A DNA stretch of 36,506 nucleotides from a virus: positions 1 through 36,506 of the IMG/VR virus record IMGVR_UViG_3300035180_001067; one strand, 5' to 3'. Below, piece by piece: positions 27,299 to 35,676 of the stretch. Positions within the stretch are counted from its first letter, which is position 1, and the number at the start of each line of letters is the position of its first letter. The notes under the pieces are model-generated. The model was given only the letters and a program-made list of their open reading frames with translations. It had not been told where the DNA came from and searched no databases. The position numbers and the translations under genes were made by a program.

Positions 27299-29790
27299 GC
27301 GACTACACCGAGTTCCTGCGGCAAAAGATCAAGATGGCCCAGTTCAAGGGGTTTCAGGTTGAGCCGCATGCACTGCACGAGTGCCTGTTCCCCCACCAAC
27401 GTGACATCGTGAAGTGGGCCGTGTTGGGCGGCAACCGCGCCATCTTTGCCAGCTTCGGGCTTGGCAAGAGCGTGATGCAGTGCGAGTGGCTGCGCCAGAC
27501 CATCGGCGTGGCTGGTGGCCTGGGCCTGATCGTCTGCCCGCTGGGCGTGCGTCAGGAACTGATTCGCGATGCGGCAATGCTGGGTATCCGGCTGGTGTTC
27601 ATCCGCAGCGCCAGCGAGATCATCGACGGCCAAGCGTTCTACTGCACCAACTACGAGACGGTGCGCGACGGCAAGCTGAACCCGCAGCAGTTCACAGCCG
27701 TCAGTTTGGATGAGGCGAGCGTGCTGCGAAGCTTTGGCAGCAAAACCTACCAGGAGTTCCTGCCGCTGTTCGAGGGCGTGAAGTTCAAGTTGGTGAACAC
27801 CGCCACGCCAAGCCCCAACCGCTTCAAGGAGCTGATTCACTACGCCGGTTTCTTGGGTGTTATGGACACCGGCCAAGCGCTGACCAGGTTCTTCCAACGC
27901 GACAGCGAGAAGGCCGGAAACCTGACGCTGTACCCGCACAAGGAAACTGAGTTCTGGATGTGGGTAAGCAGCTGGGCTGTGTTCGTTCAGCGCCCCAGCG
28001 ACCTGGGATACAGCGACGAGGGCTACGACCTGCCACCCATCGAGGTGCGCTACCACGAGGTACCCAGCGACTACACCAAGGCCGGGCACGAACGCGATGG
28101 CCAGGCGCTGATGTTTACCGACCCGGCGCTGGGCTTGAGTGCGGCTGCCAGCGAGAAGCGCGACAGCCTGCCGCTGCGCGTCGCCAAGGTGGCCGAGATT
28201 GTCAACGGCAGTGTGGATCATTTCGTGGTGTGGCATGACCTGGAAAGCGAGCGCCATGCTCTGCAGGCGGCTCTGCCCGACGCTGTGAGCGTGTGGGGCA
28301 GCCAGGACCTGGACGAGCGCGAGCAGCGCATCGTGAGCTTTGGCGACGGAGCCTATCGGGTTCTGTCGACCAAGCCGGTGATTGCCGGTAGCGGCTGCAA
28401 CTTCCAGCGCCACTGTCACCGAGAGGTCTTCGCCGGCATCGGCTTCAAGTTCAACGACTTCATTCAGGCCATCCACCGGGTGCAGCGTTTTCAACAGCCG
28501 CATCCGGTGGTGATCGACATCGTCTACAGCGAAGCTGAGCGCGAGGTGTTGCGCACCCTGCAGGCCAAGTGGACACAACACGAGGAGATGGTGAAAAACA
28601 TGACCGAGATCATCAAGAAGTTTGGCCTCAACCAGCTTGCCATGCAGGAGGTTCTGGCCCGCTCCATCGGCGTGAAGCGGCTGCAGGTCAAGGGCGACCT
28701 GTTTGATGTGGCAAATAACGATTGCGTGGAGGAGGCGAAGCTGCAGCCCGAGAACCACGTCGACCTGATCGTCACCAGCATCCCTTTCGCCAACCATTAC
28801 GAGTACAGCCCCAGCTACAACGACTTCGGACACACCGAGGATAACGACCACTTCTGGCGACAGATGGACCATCTGACGCCCGAGCTGCTGCGCATCCTGA
28901 AGCCGGGCCGTATCTACGCCTGCCACGTCAAGGATCGCATCCTTTTTGGCAACGTGACCGGTGCTGGCGCGCCCACCGTGAGCCCGTTCCACTGTGAGGC
29001 CATCATGCATGGCCGCAAGCACGGCTTCGACTACATGGGGCTGATCACCATCGTCACCGACGTGGTGCGCGAAAACAACCAGACCTATCGCCTGGGTTGG
29101 TCTGAGCAGTGCAAAGACGGCACAAAGATGGGCGTGGGCTCGCCTGAGTACGTGGTGCTGTTCCGCAAGCCTCAGACCGACCGGTCAAAGGGTTATGCCG
29201 ATGTGCCGGTGGCCAAGTCGAAGCAGGACTACACCCGCGCTCACTGGCAGGTAGATGCACACGCTTTCTGGCGCAGCAGCGGCAACCGGCAGATCACGGC
29301 CGACGAGCTGGCTGGCCTGGGCCCTGACAAGTTGGCCAGCCTGTTCACGAAGTACAGCTTGCAGCAGGTCTACAGCTACGACTTCCACATCAAGATCGGT
29401 GAGGAGTTGGAGGCCCGCGGCGCGCTGCCATCAACATTCATGAGCCTGGCGCCCGGCAGCCATCACCCGGATGTGTGGCACGACATCAACCGGATGCGCA
29501 CACTCAATGGCGACCAGACGAATCGCAACGTCGAGAAGCATGTCTGCCCGCTGCAGTTCGACATCGTTGACCGACTGATTGAGCGCTACAGCAACCCGGG
29601 CGAGCTGGTCTATGACCCGTTCTGCGGTTTGGGCACCGTACCGTACTGCGCAATCAAGAAGGGCCGGCGCGGCGGTGGCAGCGAGCTGAACGCGGCCTAC
29701 TTTTTGGACCAGGTGCACTACCTGCGCTCAGCCGAACGCGAGTTCACCATGCCTGGGCTGTTTGATGTGCTTGAAGAAGAGGCAGCATGA
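27295..29790 (+). CDS. SNF2/DEAD-like helicase fused to an amino DNA methyltransferase
   Basis: The product is 831 aa from a GTG overlapping the preceding stop. Residues 1-about 400 form a superfamily-2 helicase: Walker A FGLGKS (54-59), motif II SLDEAS (137-142), motif III TATP (169-172), a second RecA-like lobe with LSTKPVIAGSGCNFQ, and motif VI QAIHRVQRFQ (381-390). Residues about 440-831 form a beta-class N4-cytosine/N6-adenine methyltransferase: motif IV TSIPF (484-488; usual form xPP(Y/F)), LLRILKPGRIYACHVKDR, and motif I DPFCGLGTV (764-772), followed by ELNAAYF. It may methylate phage DNA while translocating on it. The stop overlaps the next start by ATGA. Confidence 0.85.
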   Translation: MSDYTEFLRQKIKMAQFKGFQVEPHALHECLFPHQRDIVKWAVLGGNRAIFASFGLGKSVMQCEWLRQTIGVAGGLGLIVCPLGVRQELIRDAAMLGIRLVFIRSASEIIDGQAFYCTNYETVRDGKLNPQQFTAVSLDEASVLRSFGSKTYQEFLPLFEGVKFKLVNTATPSPNRFKELIHYAGFLGVMDTGQALTRFFQRDSEKAGNLTLYPHKETEFWMWVSSWAVFVQRPSDLGYSDEGYDLPPIEVRYHEVPSDYTKAGHERDGQALMFTDPALGLSAAASEKRDSLPLRVAKVAEIVNGSVDHFVVWHDLESERHALQAALPDAVSVWGSQDLDEREQRIVSFGDGAYRVLSTKPVIAGSGCNFQRHCHREVFAGIGFKFNDFIQAIHRVQRFQQPHPVVIDIVYSEAEREVLRTLQAKWTQHEEMVKNMTEIIKKFGLNQLAMQEVLARSIGVKRLQVKGDLFDVANNDCVEEAKLQPENHVDLIVTSIPFANHYEYSPSYNDFGHTEDNDHFWRQMDHLTPELLRILKPGRIYACHVKDRILFGNVTGAGAPTVSPFHCEAIMHGRKHGFDYMGLITIVTDVVRENNQTYRLGWSEQCKDGTKMGVGSPEYVVLFRKPQTDRSKGYADVPVAKSKQDYTRAHWQVDAHAFWRSSGNRQITADELAGLGPDKLASLFTKYSLQQVYSYDFHIKIGEELEARGALPSTFMSLAPGSHHPDVWHDINRMRTLNGDQTNRNVEKHVCPLQFDIVDRLIERYSNPGELVYDPFCGLGTVPYCAIKKGRRGGGSELNAAYFLDQVHYLRSAEREFTMPGLFDVLEEEAA

Positions 29791-29921
29791 AACGCATCCT
29801 CAAGCGCGCCCTGGTCGAGACGCTGCGCGCCATCCTGGCCGCCGCGATCTTCTTCGGCTTCCAGCACCTGGCCAGCGACAAGCCCGCACCGGTGCCAGAA
29901 CTGATGGTGTGGCCAGCATGA
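29787..29921 (+). CDS. 44-residue single-pass membrane mini-protein
   Basis: The ORF starts in an ATGA overlap with the methyltransferase stop (29787-29790) and ends in an ATGA overlap with the next start (29918-29921). It reads MKRILKRALVETLRAILAAA, then IFFGFQHLASDKPAPVPELM and VWPA: a basic N-terminus, one hydrophobic helix (about 10-28) and a Pro-rich tail. The double coupling supports translation. Function unknown. Confidence 0.6.
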   Translation: MKRILKRALVETLRAILAAAIFFGFQHLASDKPAPVPELMVWPA

Positions 29922-30148
29922 ACGCACCCCAGCGCATGTGCGAGCTGTTCAAGCTGCTGCGCACCCAAGAGCTTTCCCGCTCCGACATTGCGGCAGAAAT
30001 GGACGCCGACGCGCACACCGTTTTGCTGTGGACGGACGAGCTGGTGGCCCACGGATTTTTGCTCGAGCGCAAGAGCGAGACGCGCAAGAACGTTGGGCGC
30101 TACCCGATGGTGTATCGGCTGGCGCCTGAGTGGGGTGGCCAAGCATGA
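29918..30148 (+). CDS. Small winged-helix DNA-binding protein
   Basis: The product is 76 aa from the ATG at 29918, in an ATGA overlap. RMCELFKLLRTQELSRSDIA, then AAEMDADAHTVLLWTDELVA and a wing-like HGFLLERKSETRKNVGRYPM form a classical winged helix (about residues 6-70) with a final YRLAPEW strand. It is similar in plan to the small wHTH proteins next to phage replication genes. It could regulate the operon or help load the initiator. It overlaps the next gene by ATGA. Confidence 0.7.
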   Translation: MNAPQRMCELFKLLRTQELSRSDIAAEMDADAHTVLLWTDELVAHGFLLERKSETRKNVGRYPMVYRLAPEWGGQA

Positions 30149-30963
30149 GCAAGAAGCACGACAGCAAGAAGAACGACACATGGATGCCGCTCTACATCGG
30201 CGACTACCTGGCTGACACGTCGCGCTTGTCCACAGAGCAGCACGGCGCCTATCTGCTGATCCTCATGGATTACTGGCGCAACGGCCCGCCGCTTGACGAT
30301 GACGAAGAGCTGGCCAACATCAGCAAGCTTCCCATGCCGCAATGGCGCAAGTACGCCGCCAAGATCCGCGCAATGTTCACCAGCGCCGATGGCCGGCTGT
30401 ACCAAAAGCGCGCTGACGCGGAACGGCAAAAGGCAGGCCTTGTCAGTAGTAAACGTAGCGAAGCCGGAAAGCAAGGCGCTGCCAAACGGTGGGGCAAAGG
30501 TGATGGCAAACCGATAGCAAATGGCATGGCAAATGGCATGGCAAATGCAAAGCAAAACGATGCACCGTCACAGTCACAGTCAGAAATAGATACATCGGTG
30601 GTAACCCCCCCGCTGAACGCGGGCGCACACGACCCACCCGAAATCGACGGATGCAGGCCGACACGCCAAGGCCTGCTTTGCAGGCGATTGCGACAGATGG
30701 GCATCGCCGATGTGAACCCAGGGCACCCGCTTCTGTTGGCATTGCTCGAAGCCGGTGCGACAGACGAGGAATTCCTCGGATTTGTCGAGGTGGCGAAGAC
30801 CAAAGACAGGCCGTTTTCCTACCTGCTTGGCGCCGTGGAAGGCGAGCGCAAACGCGCTGCCGATGTCGCCTCGCAAATCCACCGCGGTCCCATGCCAAAC
30901 CGGCAGGAGGCCATCGAAAACCGCAACCGCTCAGTGGCCCAAGCGTGGGCAGAAGGATCGTGA
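30145..30963 (+). CDS. DUF1376 replication-initiation-like protein
   Basis: The product is 272 aa from the ATG at 30145 (ATGA overlap); an upstream in-frame start at 30130 is less likely. Residues about 10-80 (WMPLYIGDYLADTSRLSTEQ, then HGAYLLILMDYWRNGPPLDD) are the DUF1376 signature, a winged-helix-like domain at the N-terminus of many phage replication proteins. A basic linker with KGDGKPIANGMANGMANAKQ-type low complexity and Ser/Gln repeats (about 100-145) leads to a C-terminal helical domain. It likely acts as the lambda O/DnaT-type initiator. The stop overlaps the next ATG (TGATG). Confidence 0.8.
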   Translation: MSKKHDSKKNDTWMPLYIGDYLADTSRLSTEQHGAYLLILMDYWRNGPPLDDDEELANISKLPMPQWRKYAAKIRAMFTSADGRLYQKRADAERQKAGLVSSKRSEAGKQGAAKRWGKGDGKPIANGMANGMANAKQNDAPSQSQSEIDTSVVTPPLNAGAHDPPEIDGCRPTRQGLLCRRLRQMGIADVNPGHPLLLALLEAGATDEEFLGFVEVAKTKDRPFSYLLGAVEGERKRAADVASQIHRGPMPNRQEAIENRNRSVAQAWAEGS

Positions 30964-31595
30964 TGACGCCGCAAGACAAACCCGCATTCGCCGAGCTTCT
31001 GACGGACGCGCTGGCGTTCTACCGGCAGGACACCAGCCGCTTTGCGCTCAGCGTGTGGTGGTCCGCCTGCCAGGCGTTCAGCCTGGAGCAAGTCGGCAAG
31101 GCTTTGACGGCGCATGCCATGGATCCCGAGCGAGGCCGCTTTGCGCCGATGCCTTCGGACATCGTGCGGGTATTGCAGGGCACCCATCAGGACCGGTCTT
31201 TGATGGCCTGGGGCAAGGTGCTCGAAGCCGTGCAGCGTGTGGGCGCCTACCAGTCGGTGGTGTTTGATGACGCAGCCATTCATGCCGCCATTGAGGACAT
31301 GGGCGGCTGGTGCAAGGTCTGCCGCAGCGAAATGAGCGAATTGCAGTTCGTTCAGCGGCGGTTCTGCGACGGCTACCGTGCCTATGCCGCCCGCCCGGGC
31401 CATGCCTACCCGCCGCGCCTGATCGGCGAGAGCGAGACCGCGAACCGCACTGCCGGCAAGAAGGCCCAGCCGGCGATGCTGATCGGCAACCCCGAGTTGG
31501 CCAAGGCTGTGGAGGCTGGCGGCAGCGATTCGCCGAAGGTGGGGATCGCGCTGGATCTGTCGTCGCTGCCTCAGCGAATCGGGATGGCTGCATGA
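30963..31595 (+). CDS. DUF6475-type phage protein, replication partner candidate
   Basis: The product is 210 aa from the ATG at 30963 (TGATG). Residues about 5-60 (FAELLTDALAFYRQDTSRFA, then LSVWWSACQAFSLEQVGKAL, TAHAMDPERGRFAPMPSDIV) and 100-150 (AAIEDMGGWCKVCRSEMSEL, QRRFCDGYRAYAARPG) match a phage family that I recall as DUF6475. It regularly follows the DUF1376 gene, so it is a candidate helicase loader or lambda P analogue. No Walker motif is present. A 12-codon ORF (31592-31630) overlaps its stop. Confidence 0.75.
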   Translation: MTPQDKPAFAELLTDALAFYRQDTSRFALSVWWSACQAFSLEQVGKALTAHAMDPERGRFAPMPSDIVRVLQGTHQDRSLMAWGKVLEAVQRVGAYQSVVFDDAAIHAAIEDMGGWCKVCRSEMSELQFVQRRFCDGYRAYAARPGHAYPPRLIGESETANRTAGKKAQPAMLIGNPELAKAVEAGGSDSPKVGIALDLSSLPQRIGMAA

Positions 31596-31630
31596 ACCCG
31601 ATCTACTCCAAACCATCGAGGGTTGCGTGA
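31592..31630 (+). CDS. 12-codon coupled leader ORF
   Basis: ATG at 31592 (ATGA with the preceding stop) encodes MNPIYSKPSRVA and stops at 31630, sharing a base with the next ATG (TGATG). It is too short for a stable protein but would carry ribosomes from the DUF6475 gene to the HNH gene across the 34-nt gap. Confidence 0.35.
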   Translation: MNPIYSKPSRVA

Positions 31631-32184
31631 TGGGCCACAAACCTGGCGCCCATGTGGGTGGAATCGCGTCGCTCGAAGACCTGCGCCTGCGCTGCGTGAT
31701 CACCGCCATCAGCGATTGCTGGCATTTGCGCACTGCCCGTGGCAAGGCCTATGACCCGGCCCGCCGCCAGGTCATCTGGGTACACGGCCGCGGCATGATC
31801 ACGGCGACTCGTGCGGCGTGGATGCTGAGCCATTCCGAGTCCGCGACCATTCCCAGTCGGTGGATCTGCTACCGGACGTGCGACTCCTACGACTGCGTGA
31901 ACCCGGACCACATCAAGACCGGGCCGCGCCAGAAACTGGCGGCGCTGCTGTCGGAGAAGGGCGTCTACACCACCCCCAAGCGATTGGCCCAGGTCGCCGA
32001 GATGGCCCGCAAGACGCGCCGCATCAGCAATGCCCAGGTGCTCGAAGCGATGCGCAGCGGCAAGCCCCAGCATGAGGCGGCCAAAGAGCTTGGCGTGTGT
32101 CAGTCGTCGCTGTCGGCGCGAATCATCCGGTTGCGTGGACGCATGGCGGCCAGCAGCGTGTTCGGATCGGCGGTGTTGCTGTGA
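31630..32184 (+). CDS. HNH-type nuclease with C-terminal helix-turn-helix
   Basis: The product is 184 aa from the ATG at 31630. The first half reads like the HNH homing-endonuclease group: ISDCWHLRTARG, HGRGMITATRAAWMLSH, WICYRTCDSYDCVNPDHIKT, where C-x-x-x-x-CVNPDHI is the zinc/His core (about residues 80-100). The second half (AQVLEAMRSGKPQHEAAKEL, GVCQSSLSARIIRLRGRM) is a resolvase-like HTH for site recognition. It lies in the replication operon, where free-standing phage HNH genes are common. Its stop overlaps the RusA start (GTGA). Confidence 0.75.
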   Translation: MGHKPGAHVGGIASLEDLRLRCVITAISDCWHLRTARGKAYDPARRQVIWVHGRGMITATRAAWMLSHSESATIPSRWICYRTCDSYDCVNPDHIKTGPRQKLAALLSEKGVYTTPKRLAQVAEMARKTRRISNAQVLEAMRSGKPQHEAAKELGVCQSSLSARIIRLRGRMAASSVFGSAVLL

Positions 32185-32618
32185 TCGAGTTCATCGTGTA
32201 CGGGATGCCGGCCCCGCAGGGTTCAAAGAAGTTTGTCGGCACCACGGCAGCCGGTCGCGGGCTCATGGTCGAGTCATCCAAGAAGGTCAAGCCCTGGCGC
32301 ATGGACGTTAAGGCCGCCGCTGAGTCAGCGCGCGAAAGCCTTGGAGCCACGCTGGAGGGACCGCTGATGGTGTCCATGGTGTTCACGCTTCCCAAGCCGG
32401 CCAGCGCGCCAAAGCGCCGCAAAACTTGGGCAGACAAGAAGCCCGACCTGTCCAAGCTTGCCCGGTCAACCGAGGACGCCATCAGCGACGCTGGCCTGTG
32501 GACTGATGACGCCCGTGTGGTGGAGTACAGCAGGCTTGCCAAGGTATTCCCCGGCGAAGACCGGGACGCGTTGGACAGGCCCGGCGTGAAGGTCTGGATC
32601 TGGGGAGCAGTCGAGTGA
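32181..32618 (+). CDS. rusA: RusA-family Holliday junction resolvase
   Basis: The product is 145 aa from a GTG overlapping the preceding stop. The RusA pattern is present: an N-terminal strand (IEFIVYGMPAPQGSKKF), VSMVFTLPKPASAPKRRKTW, KPDLSKLARSTEDAISDAGL with the catalytic Asp pair, WTDDARVVEYSRLAKVFPGE, and a final GVKVWIWG strand. RusA dimers cut Holliday junctions symmetrically, which in phages resolves recombination and replication intermediates. It complements the RecT/exonuclease module on the other strand. Overlaps the next gene by GTGA (32615-32618). Confidence 0.9.
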   Translation: MIEFIVYGMPAPQGSKKFVGTTAAGRGLMVESSKKVKPWRMDVKAAAESARESLGATLEGPLMVSMVFTLPKPASAPKRRKTWADKKPDLSKLARSTEDAISDAGLWTDDARVVEYSRLAKVFPGEDRDALDRPGVKVWIWGAVE

Positions 32619-32872
32619 CGTGCGAGCTTTGCCAACGCGCCCTAACTGGCATTTGGTGCGGCTATTCGGCTGACTGCAACGAATGCAAATGCCGTGGCGT
32701 GGCTCGTGGGCTGGCGGCTTTCAATGCGCTCCACCCCAATGGAACGGGAGAGCGGGAGCCGCTGCGCGAGCAGATCGAGCGAGCAATCCCAGATATGCCC
32801 TACAAGGAAGCCGGAACCGCTGTTTGGCGCTGGTGGAAGCATGACCACCCTGATGCGAAGGTTCAAGGATGA
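32615..32872 (+). CDS. Small zinc-ribbon-like protein
   Basis: The product is 85 aa from a GTG overlapping the RusA stop. Five cysteines in the first 27 residues (TCELCQRALTGIWCGYSADC, NECKCRG) form C-x2-C and C-x2-C-x-C groups fit for one zinc. The rest is a helix with acidic and Trp-rich residues (GTAVWRWWKHDHP). No family recognised. Overlaps the next gene by ATGA (32869-32872). Confidence 0.6.
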   Translation: MTCELCQRALTGIWCGYSADCNECKCRGVARGLAAFNALHPNGTGEREPLREQIERAIPDMPYKEAGTAVWRWWKHDHPDAKVQG

Positions 32873-33735
32873 GCGCGTTTGAACAGAACACCAAGCCGAA
32901 TATTTCCGAGCGGTATGGCGTGGCCATTGCAGAGGGTTCAACGGTGCGTGATGTAGTTCTTGCCGCCGGCATGGCCCGGAACCGATTCGGTGTCTTGCTG
33001 CTTCGCCTGCAGGCTGAGTTTGATTCGGTTCGTGGCAACCTGGCGGCACTCAAAGACGCTCAGCGACAACGCGAACTGGCCAGCTCAAACCTGCTTCGCA
33101 TTGCCAAGGGGCTCGATGTGCAGGCAGACGCGCATGCACAAAAGGCCCGCGACGCGAACGAAGCCAGTCTTGCCGATGCCCACTGGGCTCATTTTGAGCA
33201 CTGCACGAAACGCGCAGCCAAGGCCAGGGCGGATGCTGCTTTGGTGCTCAAGCGCACGCCCGGCGAAATCCTGATGGAGCGGCACTTGATTCTGTCCAGC
33301 ATGGAATCGTTGCGCCAGACCGCGCTGCATGTGAGCGCACGTGCCGTGATCTTGGCGACCAAGACGAAGTTCATGCGCCCCGATGGCGATGTGCACAAGC
33401 TGGCCGGCAAGGTGCTCGACGTTTGGCTTGACCCGCTGTGCCACCACTGCGATGGCACAGGCCGCCATGGCAGCGACTACATGGGGGAGAAGTCCACGCC
33501 TTGCAGGCCCTGCAAGTCGACTGGCCACAGACGCGATGCCATTGGATCAAACCCTGAAGAACACCGGTTTGCTGGCGACCTTCTGGCCGATCTGATGCGC
33601 TGCGCGGCACAAGCTGCTGCCGGAATGTCACACGTTATGCACCACGAAGGCGCCGAAAAGCACCAGGCCGCTGGGCGCCAAGAAATTTCATCCAACTTGT
33701 CCAACCTGCGCAGCGTCGAGGCTGCGGCTGATTGA
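32869..33735 (+). CDS. Phage protein with DnaJ-type zinc finger, late-regulator candidate
   Basis: The product is 288 aa. The N-terminal two-thirds are helical and Ala/Lys/Glu-rich (LAALKDAQRQRELASSNLLR), with MERHLILSSMESLRQTALHV near the middle. At about 188-225 it has DPLCHHCDGTGRHG, then CRPCKSTGHRRD, i.e. C-x2-C-x-G-x-G ... C-x2-C-x-x-x-G, the DnaJ-type zinc-binding motif. Phage antiterminators of the Q type have similar zinc fingers, and this lies downstream of the replication genes where Q is often found. That role is an inference by position. Overlaps the previous gene by ATGA. Confidence 0.6.
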   Translation: MSAFEQNTKPNISERYGVAIAEGSTVRDVVLAAGMARNRFGVLLLRLQAEFDSVRGNLAALKDAQRQRELASSNLLRIAKGLDVQADAHAQKARDANEASLADAHWAHFEHCTKRAAKARADAALVLKRTPGEILMERHLILSSMESLRQTALHVSARAVILATKTKFMRPDGDVHKLAGKVLDVWLDPLCHHCDGTGRHGSDYMGEKSTPCRPCKSTGHRRDAIGSNPEEHRFAGDLLADLMRCAAQAAAGMSHVMHHEGAEKHQAAGRQEISSNLSNLRSVEAAAD

Positions 33736-33744
33736 AAGACACCC

Positions 33745-34638
33745 ATGACCAAAGAAGAAATCAGCGCCTTGGCGCAAGAGATTGCCGAGTTTGTTGGCAA
33801 GCACGGCGCCGAGGACACGCCGACCTATTTGCTGGTGAGCGCGCACAAGGCCTTGACCGCTGTCGCGCAGCAAGCGCAGGAGCCGGTGCGGTGGATGGTT
33901 GGTTCATCCACCGATGCGCTGAGTGATCGCGCAACTTGGTCGAAACGACCGACCCCGGCAGAAATTGAAGCCATCGAGGAAACGGCCCGCTGCAACGTCG
34001 TTGTGACACCGCTCTACGCCGCCCCTGTGGTGCAGCCGGTGGCCGAGCGCGATCAACTCAGACAAGCGCAGTGCGATTTCGTTATGCCCTTGCTTGGGCC
34101 CCTGCTGGATGCGTGGGAGTGCTGCTCAAGTGCCGTGCGTAGCGAGCACCCCGAACTTGACAAGCAACTACGCCTCGTCAACCGCGCCATGGAAGATGCT
34201 GAGCCCGCAGCGCAGCCGGTGGACGATGCTCCCGAGGCGCAGGCCGATGATGATGAAGATTTGCTGGCAGTGCAGAACGCAGTTCGACTGCTTGAAATGA
34301 TTGCCGCCAAAGCTGCGTACTCGGTGAACTGTGATCTTGGCGACCCGCATAGGGCAGCCACCATCAACGACGCCGCAAAGTACGCCAAGGCCGCACTGCC
34401 TAGACTCACTGCAGCGCTGAACCGAATGGGCCGAGCCGACTTCAGGGCAAAGCACACTGCCGCGCAGCCGGCCCGCAAGGGGCTGACCGAGGCCGAAATC
34501 GATGCGCTGGTGGCAGCGCATGCACCGCCAATCCACCCTGACTTTCGGGCTGATGACGACCACCACGAGCTTGTCCGCGCCGTCGAATCCAACCGCCAAG
34601 CAGCCTGGGGCGTGAAGTTGGAAGGAGAAACCAAATGA
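33745..34638 (+). CDS. Hypothetical phage protein with Ea-like 'TPLYAAP' segment
   Basis: The product is 297 aa, starting MTKEEISALAQEIAEFVGKH. It contains PVRWMVGSS and, at about 90, VVVTPLYAAPVVQPVAERDQ, a segment common to variable phage accessory proteins of Burkholderiales, often joined to different neighbours. The centre is acidic (QADDDEDLLAVQNAVRLLEM). A helical C-terminus ends KLEGETK; the next gene's product ends in the similar KLEGGE. It is an accessory gene of unknown function. Overlap of ATGA with the next gene (34635-34638). Confidence 0.6.
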   Translation: MTKEEISALAQEIAEFVGKHGAEDTPTYLLVSAHKALTAVAQQAQEPVRWMVGSSTDALSDRATWSKRPTPAEIEAIEETARCNVVVTPLYAAPVVQPVAERDQLRQAQCDFVMPLLGPLLDAWECCSSAVRSEHPELDKQLRLVNRAMEDAEPAAQPVDDAPEAQADDDEDLLAVQNAVRLLEMIAAKAAYSVNCDLGDPHRAATINDAAKYAKAALPRLTAALNRMGRADFRAKHTAAQPARKGLTEAEIDALVAAHAPPIHPDFRADDDHHELVRAVESNRQAAWGVKLEGETK

Positions 34639-35174
34639 TCTACACAACCTTGAAGCGCATCCGCGCACATTCTCCGTGTGCCCCAGGTTGGGAAAAGTTG
34701 CTGCGAGGGCTTGGCAAAACAGCGGCAGATGATGCCCCCGTGGGGTTTGATGAAATCCTGCGCATCAACGGAGCCGACGATGCTTTTTGGTGCCTGCGCG
34801 CAGAGCCTCAGCATGATCGGCTATGGCGCGCACTCGCAGTGCGCTGCGCCCGTCAAGTTCAGCACCTGATGACTGACCAACGCAGTCTGGATGCGCTCGA
34901 CATTGCCGAGCGTCATTCGCTAGGCGAAGCTACTGATGCCGAATTGGACGCCGCCTGGGACGCCGCCAGGGCCGCCGCCCTGGCGGCTGCCAGTTACGCC
35001 AGGGATGCCGCCTGGGACGCCGCCAGGGCCGCCGCCAGGGCCGCCGCCTGCGACGCCGCCTGCGACGCCATGGATGCCGGTGGTACCTCGGCGTGTCTTT
35101 TGCTGTCTACCGTGTCGTCATACCACTCTGATCCGGGCGGGCGGTGTAGCGTGAAGCTGGAAGGGGGCGAGTGA
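34635..35174 (+). CDS. Ala/Asp/Trp-repeat phage protein
   Basis: The product is 179 aa. Residues 1-90 (APGWEKLLRGLGKTAADDAP, FDEILRINGADDAFWCLRAE, CARQVQHLMTDQRSLDALDI) are a conserved phage domain of unknown function that I know from many prophages. From about 100 to 150 the text is a low-complexity repeat of DAAWDAARAAA units, with a slip-prone DNA repeat (GCCGCC-rich) beneath. The end is Ser/Cys-rich. The repeat predicts an alpha-helical or coiled surface. Overlaps the next gene by GTGA or TGATG. Confidence 0.7.
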   Translation: MIYTTLKRIRAHSPCAPGWEKLLRGLGKTAADDAPVGFDEILRINGADDAFWCLRAEPQHDRLWRALAVRCARQVQHLMTDQRSLDALDIAERHSLGEATDAELDAAWDAARAAALAAASYARDAAWDAARAAARAAACDAACDAMDAGGTSACLLLSTVSSYHSDPGGRCSVKLEGGE

Positions 35175-35434
35175 TGGCCAGCGCAACACCCTTGTTTGAA
35201 GTCGGCGCGGAAGTGCTTGGTTATGTCGGCCTGGTTGCTACATGGAGGCGCTCGACAACCCCGACAGGGCAGCGCGGACATACCGGCCCAATGCTGACGA
35301 TCCAACAGTCGGCATCGACCGATGAAAGCGTGCACGAGCCTGCTCAGAGCATCACGATTTGCAGCACTGATGGGCTGTTGGCGCTGCGTGCCGCGATTGA
35401 TGCGGCGCTGAAAGAAGGGGGAGCCACACCATGA
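35174..35434 (+). CDS. Small hypothetical phage protein
   Basis: The product is 86 aa from the ATG at 35174 (a GTG one codon earlier also fits). It reads MASATPLFEVGAEVLGYVGL and ends in a helix (LLALRAAIDAALKEGGATP). It is Thr/Ser-rich in the middle. No family recognised. It overlaps the next gene by ATGA (35431-35434), and its start by TGATG with the preceding gene. Confidence 0.55.
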   Translation: MASATPLFEVGAEVLGYVGLVATWRRSTTPTGQRGHTGPMLTIQQSASTDESVHEPAQSITICSTDGLLALRAAIDAALKEGGATP

Positions 35435-35676
35435 TCCCCAAAACCCCAGCGGAAAGAGCGGCATGGGTGTACGGTCAACCCATGAATCCGTGCCAGACAG
35501 ACAACCTGGCGATTGCGGTGGGTTGGATCAAAGGAGGCCATCAATGGCTGATCACTACAGCACTCTCGGCATCGACAAAGCCGCTGACACCGACCAGGTC
35601 AAGCGAGCCTACCGCCAGCGCGCCAGTCGGGCCCACCCCGACAAAGGCGGGAGCACGGAAGAAATGGCCCAAGTGA
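35431..35676 (+). CDS. Small hypothetical protein overlapping the DnaJ-domain gene
   Basis: The frame gives 81 aa, of which the first 37 (MIPKTPAERAAWVYGQPMNP, then CQTDNLAIAVGWIKGGHQ) look like a genuine small phage protein, while the rest, overlapping the DnaJ gene by 133 bp, is Thr/Pro-rich and looks like out-of-frame sequence. Most likely the gene once ended near 35545 and lost its stop, or the overlap is tolerated. It starts in an ATGA overlap. Confidence 0.4.
   Translation: MIPKTPAERAAWVYGQPMNPCQTDNLAIAVGWIKGGHQWLITTALSASTKPLTPTRSSEPTASAPVGPTPTKAGARKKWPK

Noticed and set aside
27157-29022. A 621-codon - strand frame opposite the helicase-methyltransferase gene
   Set aside because: The + strand gene has full helicase and methyltransferase motifs. 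The antisense frame is Leu/Val/His-rich and unsupported.
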